A stretch of DNA of 64,000 bases from Methylococcales bacterium (GTDB lineage Bacteria; Pseudomonadota; Gammaproteobacteria; Methylococcales; Methylomonadaceae): contig JAQTPT010000008.1 in the NCBI GenBank assembly GCA_028712795.1, forward strand, positions 25,505 to 89,504. The letters run 5' to 3'. This document shows positions 50,125 to 58,723 of this stretch, in pieces. The position numbers and the translations under genes are program-made. Positions within the stretch are counted from its first letter, which is position 1. Every line of letters starts with the position of its first letter. Below the pieces are notes generated by a model. The model was not told the DNA's origin and did not search any database. It saw nothing but the letters and a program-made list of their open reading frames with translations.

Positions 50125-50742
50125 ATGCTTAAAATTGGCCTCACCGGTGGCATAGGCTGCGGTAAAAGCACCGTTGCCGAAATCTTCGGAAAATTTAAAA
50201 TACCTGTTATTGATGCGGACGAAATAGCGCATCGGTTGGTTGCCATCGGGCAGCCTGCGCTCGCTCAGATACAGCGGAAATTTGGCACGGACGCGCTCAA
50301 CCCGGATGGCTCGCTGAATAGAGAGCTACTCAGGGAACTCATTTTTTCCGATGGTAAACAAAAGCAAAAATTGGAGGCCATCCTGCATCCATTGGTGTAT
50401 CAAACCATTCAAGCAGAAGTTAAACGATTGGACGCGCCTTACTGCATCATTTGCATTCCGCTATTGTTCGAAACTAATATGGCCCACCTTGTAGACCGGA
50501 CGCTGGTAGTCGACTGTTCTATTGAAACCCAAATCGAACGGTTAAAGAAACGGGATAATATGACTGTAGAAAGGATTCAATCAATAATTGACAGCCAGGT
50601 ATCACGCGACTTTAGAAAAGCGCATGCCAATGATCTCATCGATAACTCAGAAACCAACGATAGACTTGCAGAAGCCGTCAAAAAACTGCACAATTTCTAT
50701 CTTTCATTAAGCACTTGCCAGGATAAACTCGTCTGTGAATAA
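50125..50742 (+). CDS. coaE: Dephospho-CoA kinase
   Basis: A 205-aa kinase for the last step of coenzyme A synthesis. P-loop GGIGCGKSTVAEIF at the start and VIDADEIAHRLV soon after are diagnostic. It overlaps zapD by 8 bases. Confidence 0.96.
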   Translation: MLKIGLTGGIGCGKSTVAEIFGKFKIPVIDADEIAHRLVAIGQPALAQIQRKFGTDALNPDGSLNRELLRELIFSDGKQKQKLEAILHPLVYQTIQAEVKRLDAPYCIICIPLLFETNMAHLVDRTLVVDCSIETQIERLKKRDNMTVERIQSIIDSQVSRDFRKAHANDLIDNSETNDRLAEAVKKLHNFYLSLSTCQDKLVCE

Positions 50743-51505
50743 TACTACTACTTATGAATTTCCACTTAATGAACGTATCCGTGTTTTCATAAGACTGGAA
50801 CAACTGTTTCAACAATTTATCCACTTTTCAATGGGTGAAACCATTTCCGACAAACGCGCTGCGATAAGCGTCCTGCTAGATATCATGTCTATTTTCAGGC
50901 GCAACGATTTAAAGTCGGAAGTTCTGAAAGAGCTTGATCGGCAGGCATCGGTGCTGGGCAAAATTGCTGACAGCGACGGTGTTGATAAAGAAAAACTGCA
51001 AAATATCCTTGACCAACTCGCCCAAATCAGTAAAAAACTTTATGCTGTCAATGGAAAAATTGGTATCGATATCATGGAGAGCGACTTATTTCAAAGCATT
51101 GCCCAACGCAGCTCTATCCCCGGCGGCACCTGTTCTTTTGATTTACCGGAATACCATTATTGGCTGGAACAAGATGAACCCCTTCGCGCAAAAGATCTGC
51201 AACACTGGAGCAATCCATTTATCGATATCCATACAGCCATTGATTTCATTCTAAATTTCATACGCAACAGCCGGTCAGCCAGCCATGAAGTGGCGGCTGC
51301 GGGCTTTTTTCAGATTTCTCTCGATAAAAACCAGCCTTTCCAGCTAATCAAGGTGAGCCTGGATAAATCGATACCCTGTTTTGCAGAGATCAGTGGCGGC
51401 AAACATCGCTGCACCATCCGGTTTATGGAGCTATCCGCTGATGACAATCGTCAGGTACAAAGCACTGGCGACATACCCTTTACATTAACCTGCTGTTTAT
51501 TCTAA
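50735..51505 (+). CDS. zapD: Cell division protein ZapD
   Basis: A 256-aa protein that bundles FtsZ filaments. The start is GTG ([16 protein letters not shown]), overlapping the end of coaE; the family pattern [17 protein letters not shown] is clear. It is located between coaE and yacG, as in E. coli and relatives. Confidence 0.94.
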   Translation: MNNTTTYEFPLNERIRVFIRLEQLFQQFIHFSMGETISDKRAAISVLLDIMSIFRRNDLKSEVLKELDRQASVLGKIADSDGVDKEKLQNILDQLAQISKKLYAVNGKIGIDIMESDLFQSIAQRSSIPGGTCSFDLPEYHYWLEQDEPLRAKDLQHWSNPFIDIHTAIDFILNFIRNSRSASHEVAAAGFFQISLDKNQPFQLIKVSLDKSIPCFAEISGGKHRCTIRFMELSADDNRQVQSTGDIPFTLTCCLF

Positions 51506-51711
51506 TGTCATCACCCGGCAACCCCATCAATGTCAAATGTCCTACTTGTAAGCGTCCAGTTGCCTGGACACCTGAACAGGTATTTAAACCTTTTTGCTCT
51601 GAACGTTGCAAATTAATTGACTTGGGCGAATGGGTAATGGAAGAGAAAAGAATTCCCGGCGAATCGCTGGAATTGGAAAACGATAGGGACGAGGATGCAT
51701 TTTTTCAATGA
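51505..51711 (+). CDS. yacG: DNA gyrase inhibitor YacG
   Basis: A 68-aa zinc protein. The C4 site [10 protein letters not shown] ... [15 protein letters not shown] is complete and the acidic tail follows. It binds GyrB and inhibits its activity. The ATG overlaps the zapD stop codon. Confidence 0.95.
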   Translation: MSSPGNPINVKCPTCKRPVAWTPEQVFKPFCSERCKLIDLGEWVMEEKRIPGESLELENDRDEDAFFQ

Positions 51712-51878
51712 AGCGAGGGCTTTATAAATATTTAGAAACCAAAGGGTAGCGATGCGGGTATAGGCTAACTCCGTACAGTAAACTTGAAAGCCCCGATAAG
51801 TTACAAAATATGGGGACGGGATTATAAGTACCGTCATCCTCAAACCCAAGCATCATAATCCAAATCCCACACTTTACA

Positions 51879-52898
51879 ATGTCAAATCACTACCCGATCG
51901 GCCCAGTCATGCTGGATGTTGAAGGCTTAACTCTGGCTCAACATGAACATGAGAAGATAAACCATCCCAACACCGGAGCGGTTATCCTTTTTTCGCGCAA
52001 CTATCAAGATCCTGAACAGGTCACCGAGCTAATTAATAGCATTCGTGCGGCACGGAGTGGCGACATTCTGATTGCTGTGGATCAGGAAGGCGGCCGGGTG
52101 CAACGGTTTCAAAATGGTTTTACGCGCTTACCGCCAGCCTCTTATTATGCTCAAGCCCCGGAACTTGCAGAACCGGCAGGTTGGTTAATGGCCGCAGAGC
52201 TATTGGCCGTCGGCGTTGACTTCAGTTTTGCGCCAGTGCTCGATATTGATTGCGGTTTTAGTCAAATAATCGGCGACCGCTCCTTTTCAATTGATACTGA
52301 ACTGGCGGCACACCTTGCCAGTTCATTTAGAAAAGGCATGAATGCGGCAGGTATGGCGGCGACGGGCAAACATTTTCCCGGCCATGGGGCTGTAGCCCTG
52401 GATTCACATCTGACCTTGCCCATTGACGAAAGGGATCTGGACAGTATCCGGTCAAAAGACCTGCTGCCCTTTAAACGGCTTATCGCAGAAGGCCTGGAAG
52501 GCGTAATGCCTGCGCATGTTGTTTATCCGAATATTGACCCTGATCCAGCCGGTTTTTCACGCTTTTGGATACAAAATATTTTACGCCAGGAATTAAACTT
52601 TAGCGGCACTGTTTTCAGTGATGATTTGAGCATGGCAGGCGCGGCATCGGCGGGGGATTTTCCTGAACGCGCCAAACTGGCGCAACTGGCGGGATGTGAT
52701 ATGTTACTGGTTTGTAATAACCCAATTGCGGCCGAACAAGTTCTTGAGGCATTGCCCATCACGCAAGACCCTCTCAGGGAACAACGGCTTCAGCTAATGC
52801 AAGGAAAGCCGTTTATGAGCCGTGAGGAATTAATGAACAGCCCAAAATGGCTGCAAACCGCCAATCTTATTAACCAACTCAATCAAAATCATGCTTAA
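51879..52898 (+). CDS. nagZ: Beta-N-acetylhexosaminidase NagZ
   Basis: A 339-aa cytoplasmic glycoside hydrolase (family 3) that removes GlcNAc from muropeptides in cell-wall recycling. The catalytic loop KHFPGHGAVALDSH and the DQEGGRVQRF motif are clear, and the Asp nucleophile is in FSDDLSMAGA. It overlaps the next gene by 8 bases. Confidence 0.96.
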   Translation: MSNHYPIGPVMLDVEGLTLAQHEHEKINHPNTGAVILFSRNYQDPEQVTELINSIRAARSGDILIAVDQEGGRVQRFQNGFTRLPPASYYAQAPELAEPAGWLMAAELLAVGVDFSFAPVLDIDCGFSQIIGDRSFSIDTELAAHLASSFRKGMNAAGMAATGKHFPGHGAVALDSHLTLPIDERDLDSIRSKDLLPFKRLIAEGLEGVMPAHVVYPNIDPDPAGFSRFWIQNILRQELNFSGTVFSDDLSMAGAASAGDFPERAKLAQLAGCDMLLVCNNPIAAEQVLEALPITQDPLREQRLQLMQGKPFMSREELMNSPKWLQTANLINQLNQNHA

Positions 52899-53451
52899 AG
52901 AAATCAGGCACATTCAGGCAACTGCCGATTTGCTCTACAGCGAAAAGGAAGTAGAAGCCGCCCTGGACATAATGGCTGAACAAATTAACGGGTTGTTGGC
53001 TGACCGCAACCCGTTATTACTCTGCGTTATGAATGGCGGCATAGTCGTTGCCGGTAAATTGATAACCCGTTTAAGCATCCCTCTGACCATAGACGCTATT
53101 AACGCAAGCCGCTATCAAAACCAAACCGCAGGCGGCAGCATCGAATGGATACTTAAACCAGGGACGCCCCTTAAAAACAGGACGGTGCTGATCATTGATG
53201 ACATACTGGATGAAGGCTTTACCCTGGCGGCGATTTACTACTACTGCCTGGAACAGGGCGCGACATCCGTCTACAGCGCGGTGCTAGTGAATAAAATGCT
53301 GGATCATGAAAAACCGGTAACCGCTGATTTCGTTGGCCTGGAAGTAGAAAACCGCTATTTGTTCGGCTATGGCATGGATTACAAAGGCTATTTACGCAAC
53401 GCAGCCGGTATTTATGCCTGCAAAGATTACGACAAGGAAACACTATCATGA
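52891..53451 (+). CDS. Hypoxanthine-guanine phosphoribosyltransferase
   Basis: A 186-aa type I phosphoribosyltransferase. The PRPP motif VLIIDDILDEGFTL and the early MNGGIVVAGKLI segment fit the hypoxanthine-guanine group. It sits between nagZ and a methylthioinosine phosphorylase gene, the same order as in Pseudomonas aeruginosa. The role fits salvage of hypoxanthine released by the next enzyme. Overlaps its neighbour by 4 bases. Confidence 0.88.
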   Translation: MLKEIRHIQATADLLYSEKEVEAALDIMAEQINGLLADRNPLLLCVMNGGIVVAGKLITRLSIPLTIDAINASRYQNQTAGGSIEWILKPGTPLKNRTVLIIDDILDEGFTLAAIYYYCLEQGATSVYSAVLVNKMLDHEKPVTADFVGLEVENRYLFGYGMDYKGYLRNAAGIYACKDYDKETLS

Positions 53452-54188
53452 CCAAACTTGCAATTATTGGCGGCACTGGCCTCACCCAACTCAGTGATTT
53501 AACCATTATCAAGCGTGACAAACTCAATACCCCTTATGGCCCGCCTTCAGCCGACTTCATCACTGGAGAGCTTAACCAGAATGAAGTCATATTTTTGGCC
53601 CGTCATGGGAATCCCCACACCATTGCCCCACACAAAATAAATTATCGCGCCAATATCTGGGGGCTTAAACACCTGGGTGTTGAACAGATTGTTGCAGTTG
53701 CCGCAGTGGGCGGCATTACTGAAAAAATGGTTCCTGCGCACATAGCCGTCCCCGATCAGATTATTGATTACAGCCATGACCGCTTTCATACTTTTTTTGA
53801 AGATGGAAATTATCCCGTCACGCATATAGACTTTACCTATCCGTATAGTCAAAAACTGCGTTCCGCTTTAATTTCTGCCGCTGCCAACGCCAATGTCAAT
53901 ATCAGCCCGATAGGCACCTATGGCTGCACCCAAGGCCCACGCCTGGAAACCGCCGCGGAAATTAAACGCATGGAAAGAGATGGTTGCGATGTAGTTGGCA
54001 TGACCGGCATGCCGGAAGCCGCCTTGGCTAAAGAACTCGGTATGGATTACGCCACACTTTCTGTCGTTGCCAACTGGGGGGCGGGTAAAACAGACGGTGA
54101 AATTACCATGGAAGAAATAGAACAGCATCTCCGTGTAGGCATGGCAAATATAATGAAATTACTTAAAATCATTATTGCGTGTACATAG
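53448..54188 (+). CDS. S-methyl-5'-thioinosine phosphorylase (MTAP/PNP family)
   Basis: A 246-aa nucleoside phosphorylase. The signature IIGGTGLTQL, the phosphate-binding RHGNPHTIAPHKINYRAN, and the GCTQGPRLETAAEIKRM region show the MTAP/PNP family. In P. aeruginosa the enzyme next to nagZ splits methylthioinosine rather than methylthioadenosine, giving hypoxanthine that the adjacent phosphoribosyltransferase salvages. That substrate is inferred from this neighbourhood. Confidence 0.85.
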   Translation: MTKLAIIGGTGLTQLSDLTIIKRDKLNTPYGPPSADFITGELNQNEVIFLARHGNPHTIAPHKINYRANIWGLKHLGVEQIVAVAAVGGITEKMVPAHIAVPDQIIDYSHDRFHTFFEDGNYPVTHIDFTYPYSQKLRSALISAAANANVNISPIGTYGCTQGPRLETAAEIKRMERDGCDVVGMTGMPEAALAKELGMDYATLSVVANWGAGKTDGEITMEEIEQHLRVGMANIMKLLKIIIACT

Positions 54189-54284
54189 AAAGAGTTTTTA
54201 TTGTTTAATGACGAAGCCTTGGGTTAACAATCCTTTATAATCGCTTCAAGCAGTTATTCATGAAGATCGTGTTAAGGAATTATA

Positions 54285-56153
54285 ATGAAACAATTTGTTC
54301 AGGATCTCGCGAAAACAAATCACTTTCAGGCAACGCATTTGTTGCATATTCTAAGGGGCGTTCAATCACGCTATCATTACATTCCTGAACAAGCGATAGA
54401 GCAGATAGCTGATTTATTAAGCATATCCCGCACCCACATTATTGGCGTTGTTGAATTCTACAGCTTTTTTCACCTGACGCCCCGTGGGCAATACGAACTT
54501 TATATAAGCGATTCCATTACCGATCACATGCTAGGCAAGCAAAGCCTGACCGGCTATTTGTCTGAAAAATTGCACGTAGGGGTTGGCGAAGTCCGGCAAG
54601 ATGGATTGGTGAGCCTTGATAACACTTCTTGCACCGGTATGTGTGACCAAGGCCCTGCGGGTTTGGTTAATGGTTATGCCTTGACGCGCCTGGATCGTCC
54701 TCGAATAGACCGGATCACCGATTTGATTAATCAACAAACACCGCTGGATCAATGGCCCAGGGAATTTTTTAAGGTAGACGACAATGTCATCAAACCAGGT
54801 TTATTGTTAAGTCAGCCGATCATTCAAGGTTCCGCCCTGCAAGCAACCTTTAAACGAGGCCTTAAAGAGACCTTAACGGAGATTGATATATCAGGTTTGC
54901 GCGGACGCGGTGGCGCTGGCTATAACACAGGCTGGAAATGCCATTTATGTTATGAAGGGCCTGAAGAGGATGCCTTTTGTGATGTTGCCACGCAAAATCT
55001 GCCACAACGCTATGTAATCTGCAATGCTGATGAAGGCGAACCTGGCACTTTTAAAGATAGGGTTTTGTTAAACTCTTATGCGCATCAGGTTTTTGAAGGC
55101 ATGACCTTATGTGCTGCGATTATCGGTGCAGAGCAAGGCTTCTTGTATTTACGCGGCGAATATCTGCATCTTTACGAGAAGCTGAAAAGTATATTGGAGG
55201 AGCGCCGGCTGGCCGGATTATTGGGTAAAAATATCCTCAATGAAGGCTTCAATTTTGATATTGAAATCTGTCTGGGAGCGGGCGCCTATATCTGCGGCGA
55301 AGAATCTGCATTAATAGAATCACTGGAAGGGAAAATGGGTATTCCCCGTAATCGTCCACCATATCCAGTCACTCATGGCTATTTAGGTAAACCCACAGTC
55401 GTTAATAACGTTGAAACCTTTATGGCGGCGGCGAATATCGCTATAAACGGGGGTGACGGGTTTGCCAGCATCGGCACGGAAAAATCAAAAGGCACCAAAA
55501 TTCTGAGTATTTGCGGGGACTGTTCCCGCCCCGGCATCTACGAATATCCTTTTGGCACATCAATCCAGTCCGTCTTAAATGATTGCGGGGCAAGCGATGT
55601 GCTTGGCGTTCAAATAGGCGGGCCATCGGGAACGTTCATTTCTAATGAGGAATTCGACCGGCAACTGGCTTATGAAGACCTGGCCACTGGCGGCTCTTTT
55701 ATTGTGTTCAATAACAGTCGAAATATTCTCGATATAGTAAATAATTTCACCCATTTTTTTGCCCACGAAAGCTGTGGATTCTGTACACCCTGCCGTGTAG
55801 GCACCTCGTTGTTGAAAAAACAGCTTGATAAAATTATTGAAGGCCATGGTTCAGCGGGTGACGTGATCGCTCTTGAAGAAATCTGTCAGCTGGTTAAAAA
55901 CCATAGCCACTGTGGCTTGGGGCAGACTGCAGCGAATCCTGTGTTAACAACTTTGGCACGCTATCCCGAGCTCTATCAAAGCCGGTTGAAAAAAATCAGT
56001 TATGAACCCGGATTTAATCTGGATGGCGCGTTGGAAACGGCCCGGCGATTGGCGAAACGAAGCGATGCCGGTGCGCATTTAGCTCAGGTCGACTACATGG
56101 ATGTAGAAGGTAGAGCAGCGCAGGGAGCAGTTGCCGAGGAGGAAGACTCATGA
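54285..56153 (+). CDS. hoxF: NAD-reducing hydrogenase diaphorase subunit HoxF
   Basis: A 622-aa flavin/NAD subunit of a group 3d [NiFe] hydrogenase that reduces NAD+ with electrons from H2. The N-terminal NuoE-like domain keeps only the CTGMC pair (Cys116, Cys120) of its [2Fe-2S] site: the first pair of cysteines is missing (ELYISDSITD). This is like Cupriavidus-type HoxF. The NuoF-like part has the NADH/FMN motifs LRGRGGAGYNTG and GAGAYICGEESAL and the [4Fe-4S] site ESCGFCTPCR...HCGLG. The start has AAGGA upstream. A TATAAT at 54236 is a candidate -10. Overlaps hoxU by 4 bases. Confidence 0.94.
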   Translation: MKQFVQDLAKTNHFQATHLLHILRGVQSRYHYIPEQAIEQIADLLSISRTHIIGVVEFYSFFHLTPRGQYELYISDSITDHMLGKQSLTGYLSEKLHVGVGEVRQDGLVSLDNTSCTGMCDQGPAGLVNGYALTRLDRPRIDRITDLINQQTPLDQWPREFFKVDDNVIKPGLLLSQPIIQGSALQATFKRGLKETLTEIDISGLRGRGGAGYNTGWKCHLCYEGPEEDAFCDVATQNLPQRYVICNADEGEPGTFKDRVLLNSYAHQVFEGMTLCAAIIGAEQGFLYLRGEYLHLYEKLKSILEERRLAGLLGKNILNEGFNFDIEICLGAGAYICGEESALIESLEGKMGIPRNRPPYPVTHGYLGKPTVVNNVETFMAAANIAINGGDGFASIGTEKSKGTKILSICGDCSRPGIYEYPFGTSIQSVLNDCGASDVLGVQIGGPSGTFISNEEFDRQLAYEDLATGGSFIVFNNSRNILDIVNNFTHFFAHESCGFCTPCRVGTSLLKKQLDKIIEGHGSAGDVIALEEICQLVKNHSHCGLGQTAANPVLTTLARYPELYQSRLKKISYEPGFNLDGALETARRLAKRSDAGAHLAQVDYMDVEGRAAQGAVAEEEDS

Positions 56154-56920
56154 GTAAAACAATCACCATTGATGGCAGCACTATCCCTTTTGAAGACGGG
56201 CAGACCATCATGGAAGCTGCAACAGCGGCCAGTGTTTATATTCCGCATTTGTGCCATCATCCTGAATACACCCCGCATGGCAGTTGCAAACTATGCACGG
56301 TAAAAGTGAATGGACGCATCTGTTCGGCCTGTACCTTTCCGGCAATAGAAGGTCAGGATGTGCTTAATAACACCAAAGAGTTAACGGATGACCGGCAAAG
56401 AATCACACAAATGCTGTTTGTTGAAGGCAATCATTTGTGCCCCGGCTGCGAAAAAACCGGTAGCTGCCAATTGCAGGCTGTTGCCTATCATTTGAATATG
56501 CTCGACAACCATTTCCCGCTTTTTTATCCCAAGCGGGAAGTCGACGCGTCTCATCCTGATGTAATGATTGATCACAATCGCTGTATTTTTTGTACGCTAT
56601 GCGTCAGGGCAAGCCAGGAAAAAGACAGTAAGGATGTATTTGCCATCAGCGGACGCGGTATTAATAAGCATCTAATTGTTAATGCTCAAAGCGGGTTGTT
56701 AAAAGATACGGATTTAGAGGCCACTGATCACGCCGCGCACATTTGCCCCACCGGAGCGATCCTGATTAAACGCACCGGCTATCAAGTACCGATTGGTGAA
56801 CGAATTTACGACCATGAACAAATCGATCAGGTCAGTTTGGCCGCATCCGGTTCCCGACCGATTGCGGCACTTCCACCATCCCTGGCAGTCGAAACGGAGC
56901 ATCATCAGCATGGCGAATAA
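56150..56920 (+). CDS. hoxU: NAD-reducing hydrogenase diaphorase subunit HoxU
   Basis: A 256-aa iron-sulfur electron-transfer subunit. A [2Fe-2S] site at the start (HLCHHPEYTPHGSCKLCTV, then CSACTFP), a CPGCEKTGSCQLQ site and two ferredoxin-like motifs (CIFCTLC and HICPTGA) are visible, as in the N-terminal part of complex I NuoG. It passes electrons between HoxY and HoxF. Overlaps hoxF by 4 and hoxY by 11 bases. Confidence 0.94.
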   Translation: MSKTITIDGSTIPFEDGQTIMEAATAASVYIPHLCHHPEYTPHGSCKLCTVKVNGRICSACTFPAIEGQDVLNNTKELTDDRQRITQMLFVEGNHLCPGCEKTGSCQLQAVAYHLNMLDNHFPLFYPKREVDASHPDVMIDHNRCIFCTLCVRASQEKDSKDVFAISGRGINKHLIVNAQSGLLKDTDLEATDHAAHICPTGAILIKRTGYQVPIGERIYDHEQIDQVSLAASGSRPIAALPPSLAVETEHHQHGE

Positions 56921-57449
56921 AATTAGAGTGGCAACCACGTCACTGGCAGGCTGTTTCGGCTGTCACATGTCGTTTCTCGACATGGATGAACGCATATTGG
57001 AGTTGGCGGAGGTTGTTGAATTTGACCGCTCACCCCTGACCGACATTGAACACTGCACCCGCTGCGACATCGGTTTAATCGAAGGCGGGGTGTGCAATTC
57101 CGAAAATGTCCATGTGCTGCGCGAGTTTCGAAAAAACTGCAAGATATTGGTTGCCGTAGGCGCATGCGCGATTAACGGCGGCTTACCCGCCATGCGTAAT
57201 TTCATTTCTCTGGAAGAATGCCTGAGTGAATCTTATCTCGATGGTATAGGAATCGAAAACGGGCAAATCCCCAACGACCCTGAGCTGCCCTTATTGCTGG
57301 ATAAAGTGCGCCCGATTCATGAAGTCGTGAAAATAGATTATTTTTTACCCGGCTGTCCACCATCAGCGGATGTGTTCTGGAAATTTCTGACCGATTTGAT
57401 TGATGGGCGCGAGCCTTCCTTGCCTTATGAGCTGGTTCATTATGATTGA
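56910..57449 (+). CDS. hoxY: NAD-reducing hydrogenase small subunit HoxY
   Basis: A 179-aa subunit with one proximal [4Fe-4S] cluster. Cysteines lie in SLAGCFGCHMSF, CTRCDIGLIEGGVCN, GACAINGG and PGCPPSADVFW. It starts at the ATG 56910 (MANKIRVATTS), overlapping hoxU. The next hydrogenase gene, hoxH, is 1.3 kb downstream, because extra genes stand in between. Confidence 0.93.
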   Translation: MANKIRVATTSLAGCFGCHMSFLDMDERILELAEVVEFDRSPLTDIEHCTRCDIGLIEGGVCNSENVHVLREFRKNCKILVAVGACAINGGLPAMRNFISLEECLSESYLDGIGIENGQIPNDPELPLLLDKVRPIHEVVKIDYFLPGCPPSADVFWKFLTDLIDGREPSLPYELVHYD

Positions 57450-57481
57450 GGGTGTATTCCATGCACCGATCATCCAGTTCT

Positions 57482-57530
57482 GTAGGATGTGCCGACGAAT
57501 GAGGCGATTCGTACCTCAGCGCATCCTACG
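57482..57530. repeat. Palindromic repeat inside the hox gene cluster
   Basis: GTAGGATGTGCCGACGAATGAG is mirrored by CGATTCGTACCTCAGC and GCATCCTAC (57482-57530). It is a member of the same GTAGGAT-type palindrome group found near 19681 and 20475. Confidence 0.6.
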
Positions 57531-57821
57531 GGCTCGATCAAGACAGCAAAATAAATGGCATTCCGCTTTGCCCAGACTGTCATCGAGCATTTGACGAAGT
57601 GCTTCGCCCTTACTTATATCGTGCGCTGGACAAGTTCGGTACATCCGGTCTACCGGCATCCTGGAAAAAGAGCAAAAAATTACCGTAACCGAACAAGATT
57701 TTAGCCTTGACAACAATGACTCGTAGCCCTACGCTCAACACGGAAGCGAGCGCTTCGGTGATATGTCGACTTTATTCCTGTGGTCACGTAAAACGTGTGA
57801 CCCACCTGGGCTTTTGAATTG
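57531..57821. other. Non-coding DNA between hoxY and the toxin-antitoxin genes
   Basis: About 290 bases. Short frames are broken; the fragment ILEKEQKITVTEQDF (57658-57702) may be a relic of a gene end, but I cannot identify it. No RNA gene is seen. Confidence 0.4.
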
Positions 57822-58058
57822 ATGGAGAAAAGCGTGAAAACAAAAAAACTGATTGCTGAAGCTGTTTCCTTACCGGTAGAAGAACGAGCCTTGCTTGTGG
57901 ACTCTTTGCTTAGGAGCTTAAACGCGCCTGAACCCGCTATTGATATAAAATGGGTCGCAGTTGCGAAAGAGCGCCTTCAACAATTAAGAGCCGGTGAGGT
58001 CGCTACAATTTCCAGTGAAGAGGTGTTTAAAAAAATAGCAACTCGATTTCAGCAATGA
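57822..58058 (+). CDS. Addiction-module antitoxin (PF09720-type)
   Basis: A 78-aa protein of the unstable-antitoxin family, identified by the N-terminal helix AEAVSLPVEERALLVDSLLR followed by a linker and IKWVAVAKERLQQLRAGE. A GTG at 57834, preceded by GGAG, is an alternative start and would remove four residues. It binds and neutralises the RelE/ParE toxin encoded next, whose ATG overlaps its stop by 4 bases. It is located inside the hydrogenase gene cluster. Confidence 0.85.
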   Translation: MEKSVKTKKLIAEAVSLPVEERALLVDSLLRSLNAPEPAIDIKWVAVAKERLQQLRAGEVATISSEEVFKKIATRFQQ

Positions 58059-58345
58059 ATGTTTTGTTCCATCCTGATGCGGAACTGGAATTCAATGCAG
58101 CCATTGATTATTACGAAGCAATTGAAAATGGATTGGGTTACGATTTTTCCCTGGAGATTGCCTCTACCGTTGCAAGAATTATTGATTTTCCAAAGGCATG
58201 GCTTGTCATTGACGGCGAGTTAAGAAGAGCTTTGGTCAAGCGGTTTCCGTATGGTATTTTGTATTCTGAAGATCAGGACAACATTTATATAGTTGCAGTC
58301 ATGCACCTTCACCGCGACCCCGAGTATTGGAAACATAGGATTTAG
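58055..58345 (+). CDS. RelE/ParE superfamily toxin
   Basis: A 96-aa toxin. Family marks are FHPDAELEFNAAIDYYEAIENG at the start, the central strand RRALVKRFPYGILYS and the C-terminal VAVMHLHRDPEYWKHR. Members cleave mRNA on the ribosome or poison gyrase; the sequence alone does not tell which. Intact, and translationally coupled to the antitoxin. Confidence 0.9.
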   Translation: MNVLFHPDAELEFNAAIDYYEAIENGLGYDFSLEIASTVARIIDFPKAWLVIDGELRRALVKRFPYGILYSEDQDNIYIVAVMHLHRDPEYWKHRI

Positions 58346-58492
58346 GTTTTGAATAGTTTCGAGCGTTTAGGTTAGGCAGGAACTTTGGGGGAATAGCGCA
58401 ATTCGGCGTTGTTGAGCCAATAACTCATTATTGCACCGCTCCCCAAAGAAACAGTGAGAACGATATATCAGTGGAATTTGGCTAAATAGACT

Positions 58493-58708
58493 ATGACAGA
58501 ATTAATTTTTGAATCAATAATCCAATGTCCCGAATGCGGTTTTAAAAAACAAGAGACCATGCCGACCGATGCCTGCATCTATTTTTACCAATGCACCCAT
58601 TGCCAAACTTTATTAAAGCCTAAACAGGGTGACTGTTGTGTTTTTTGTTCCTATGGAACCGTCCCTTGCCCTCCGATACAAGCTGGACAGTCTTGTTGTT
58701 CCAACTAA
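58493..58708 (+). CDS. GDCCVxC domain small cysteine protein
   Basis: A 71-aa protein with eleven cysteines. The motif GDCCVFCSYGTVPCPP (residues 47-62) is the hallmark of the GDCCVxC (seleno)protein family, here in the all-Cys form. The N-terminus has CPECGFKKQ and CTHC, a zinc-ribbon-like arrangement. Function is unknown; some members carry selenocysteine. It starts 16 bases upstream of hoxH, so it is probably co-transcribed with it. Confidence 0.78.
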   Translation: MTELIFESIIQCPECGFKKQETMPTDACIYFYQCTHCQTLLKPKQGDCCVFCSYGTVPCPPIQAGQSCCSN

Positions 58709-58723
58709 CTTTGGCGATTTATC

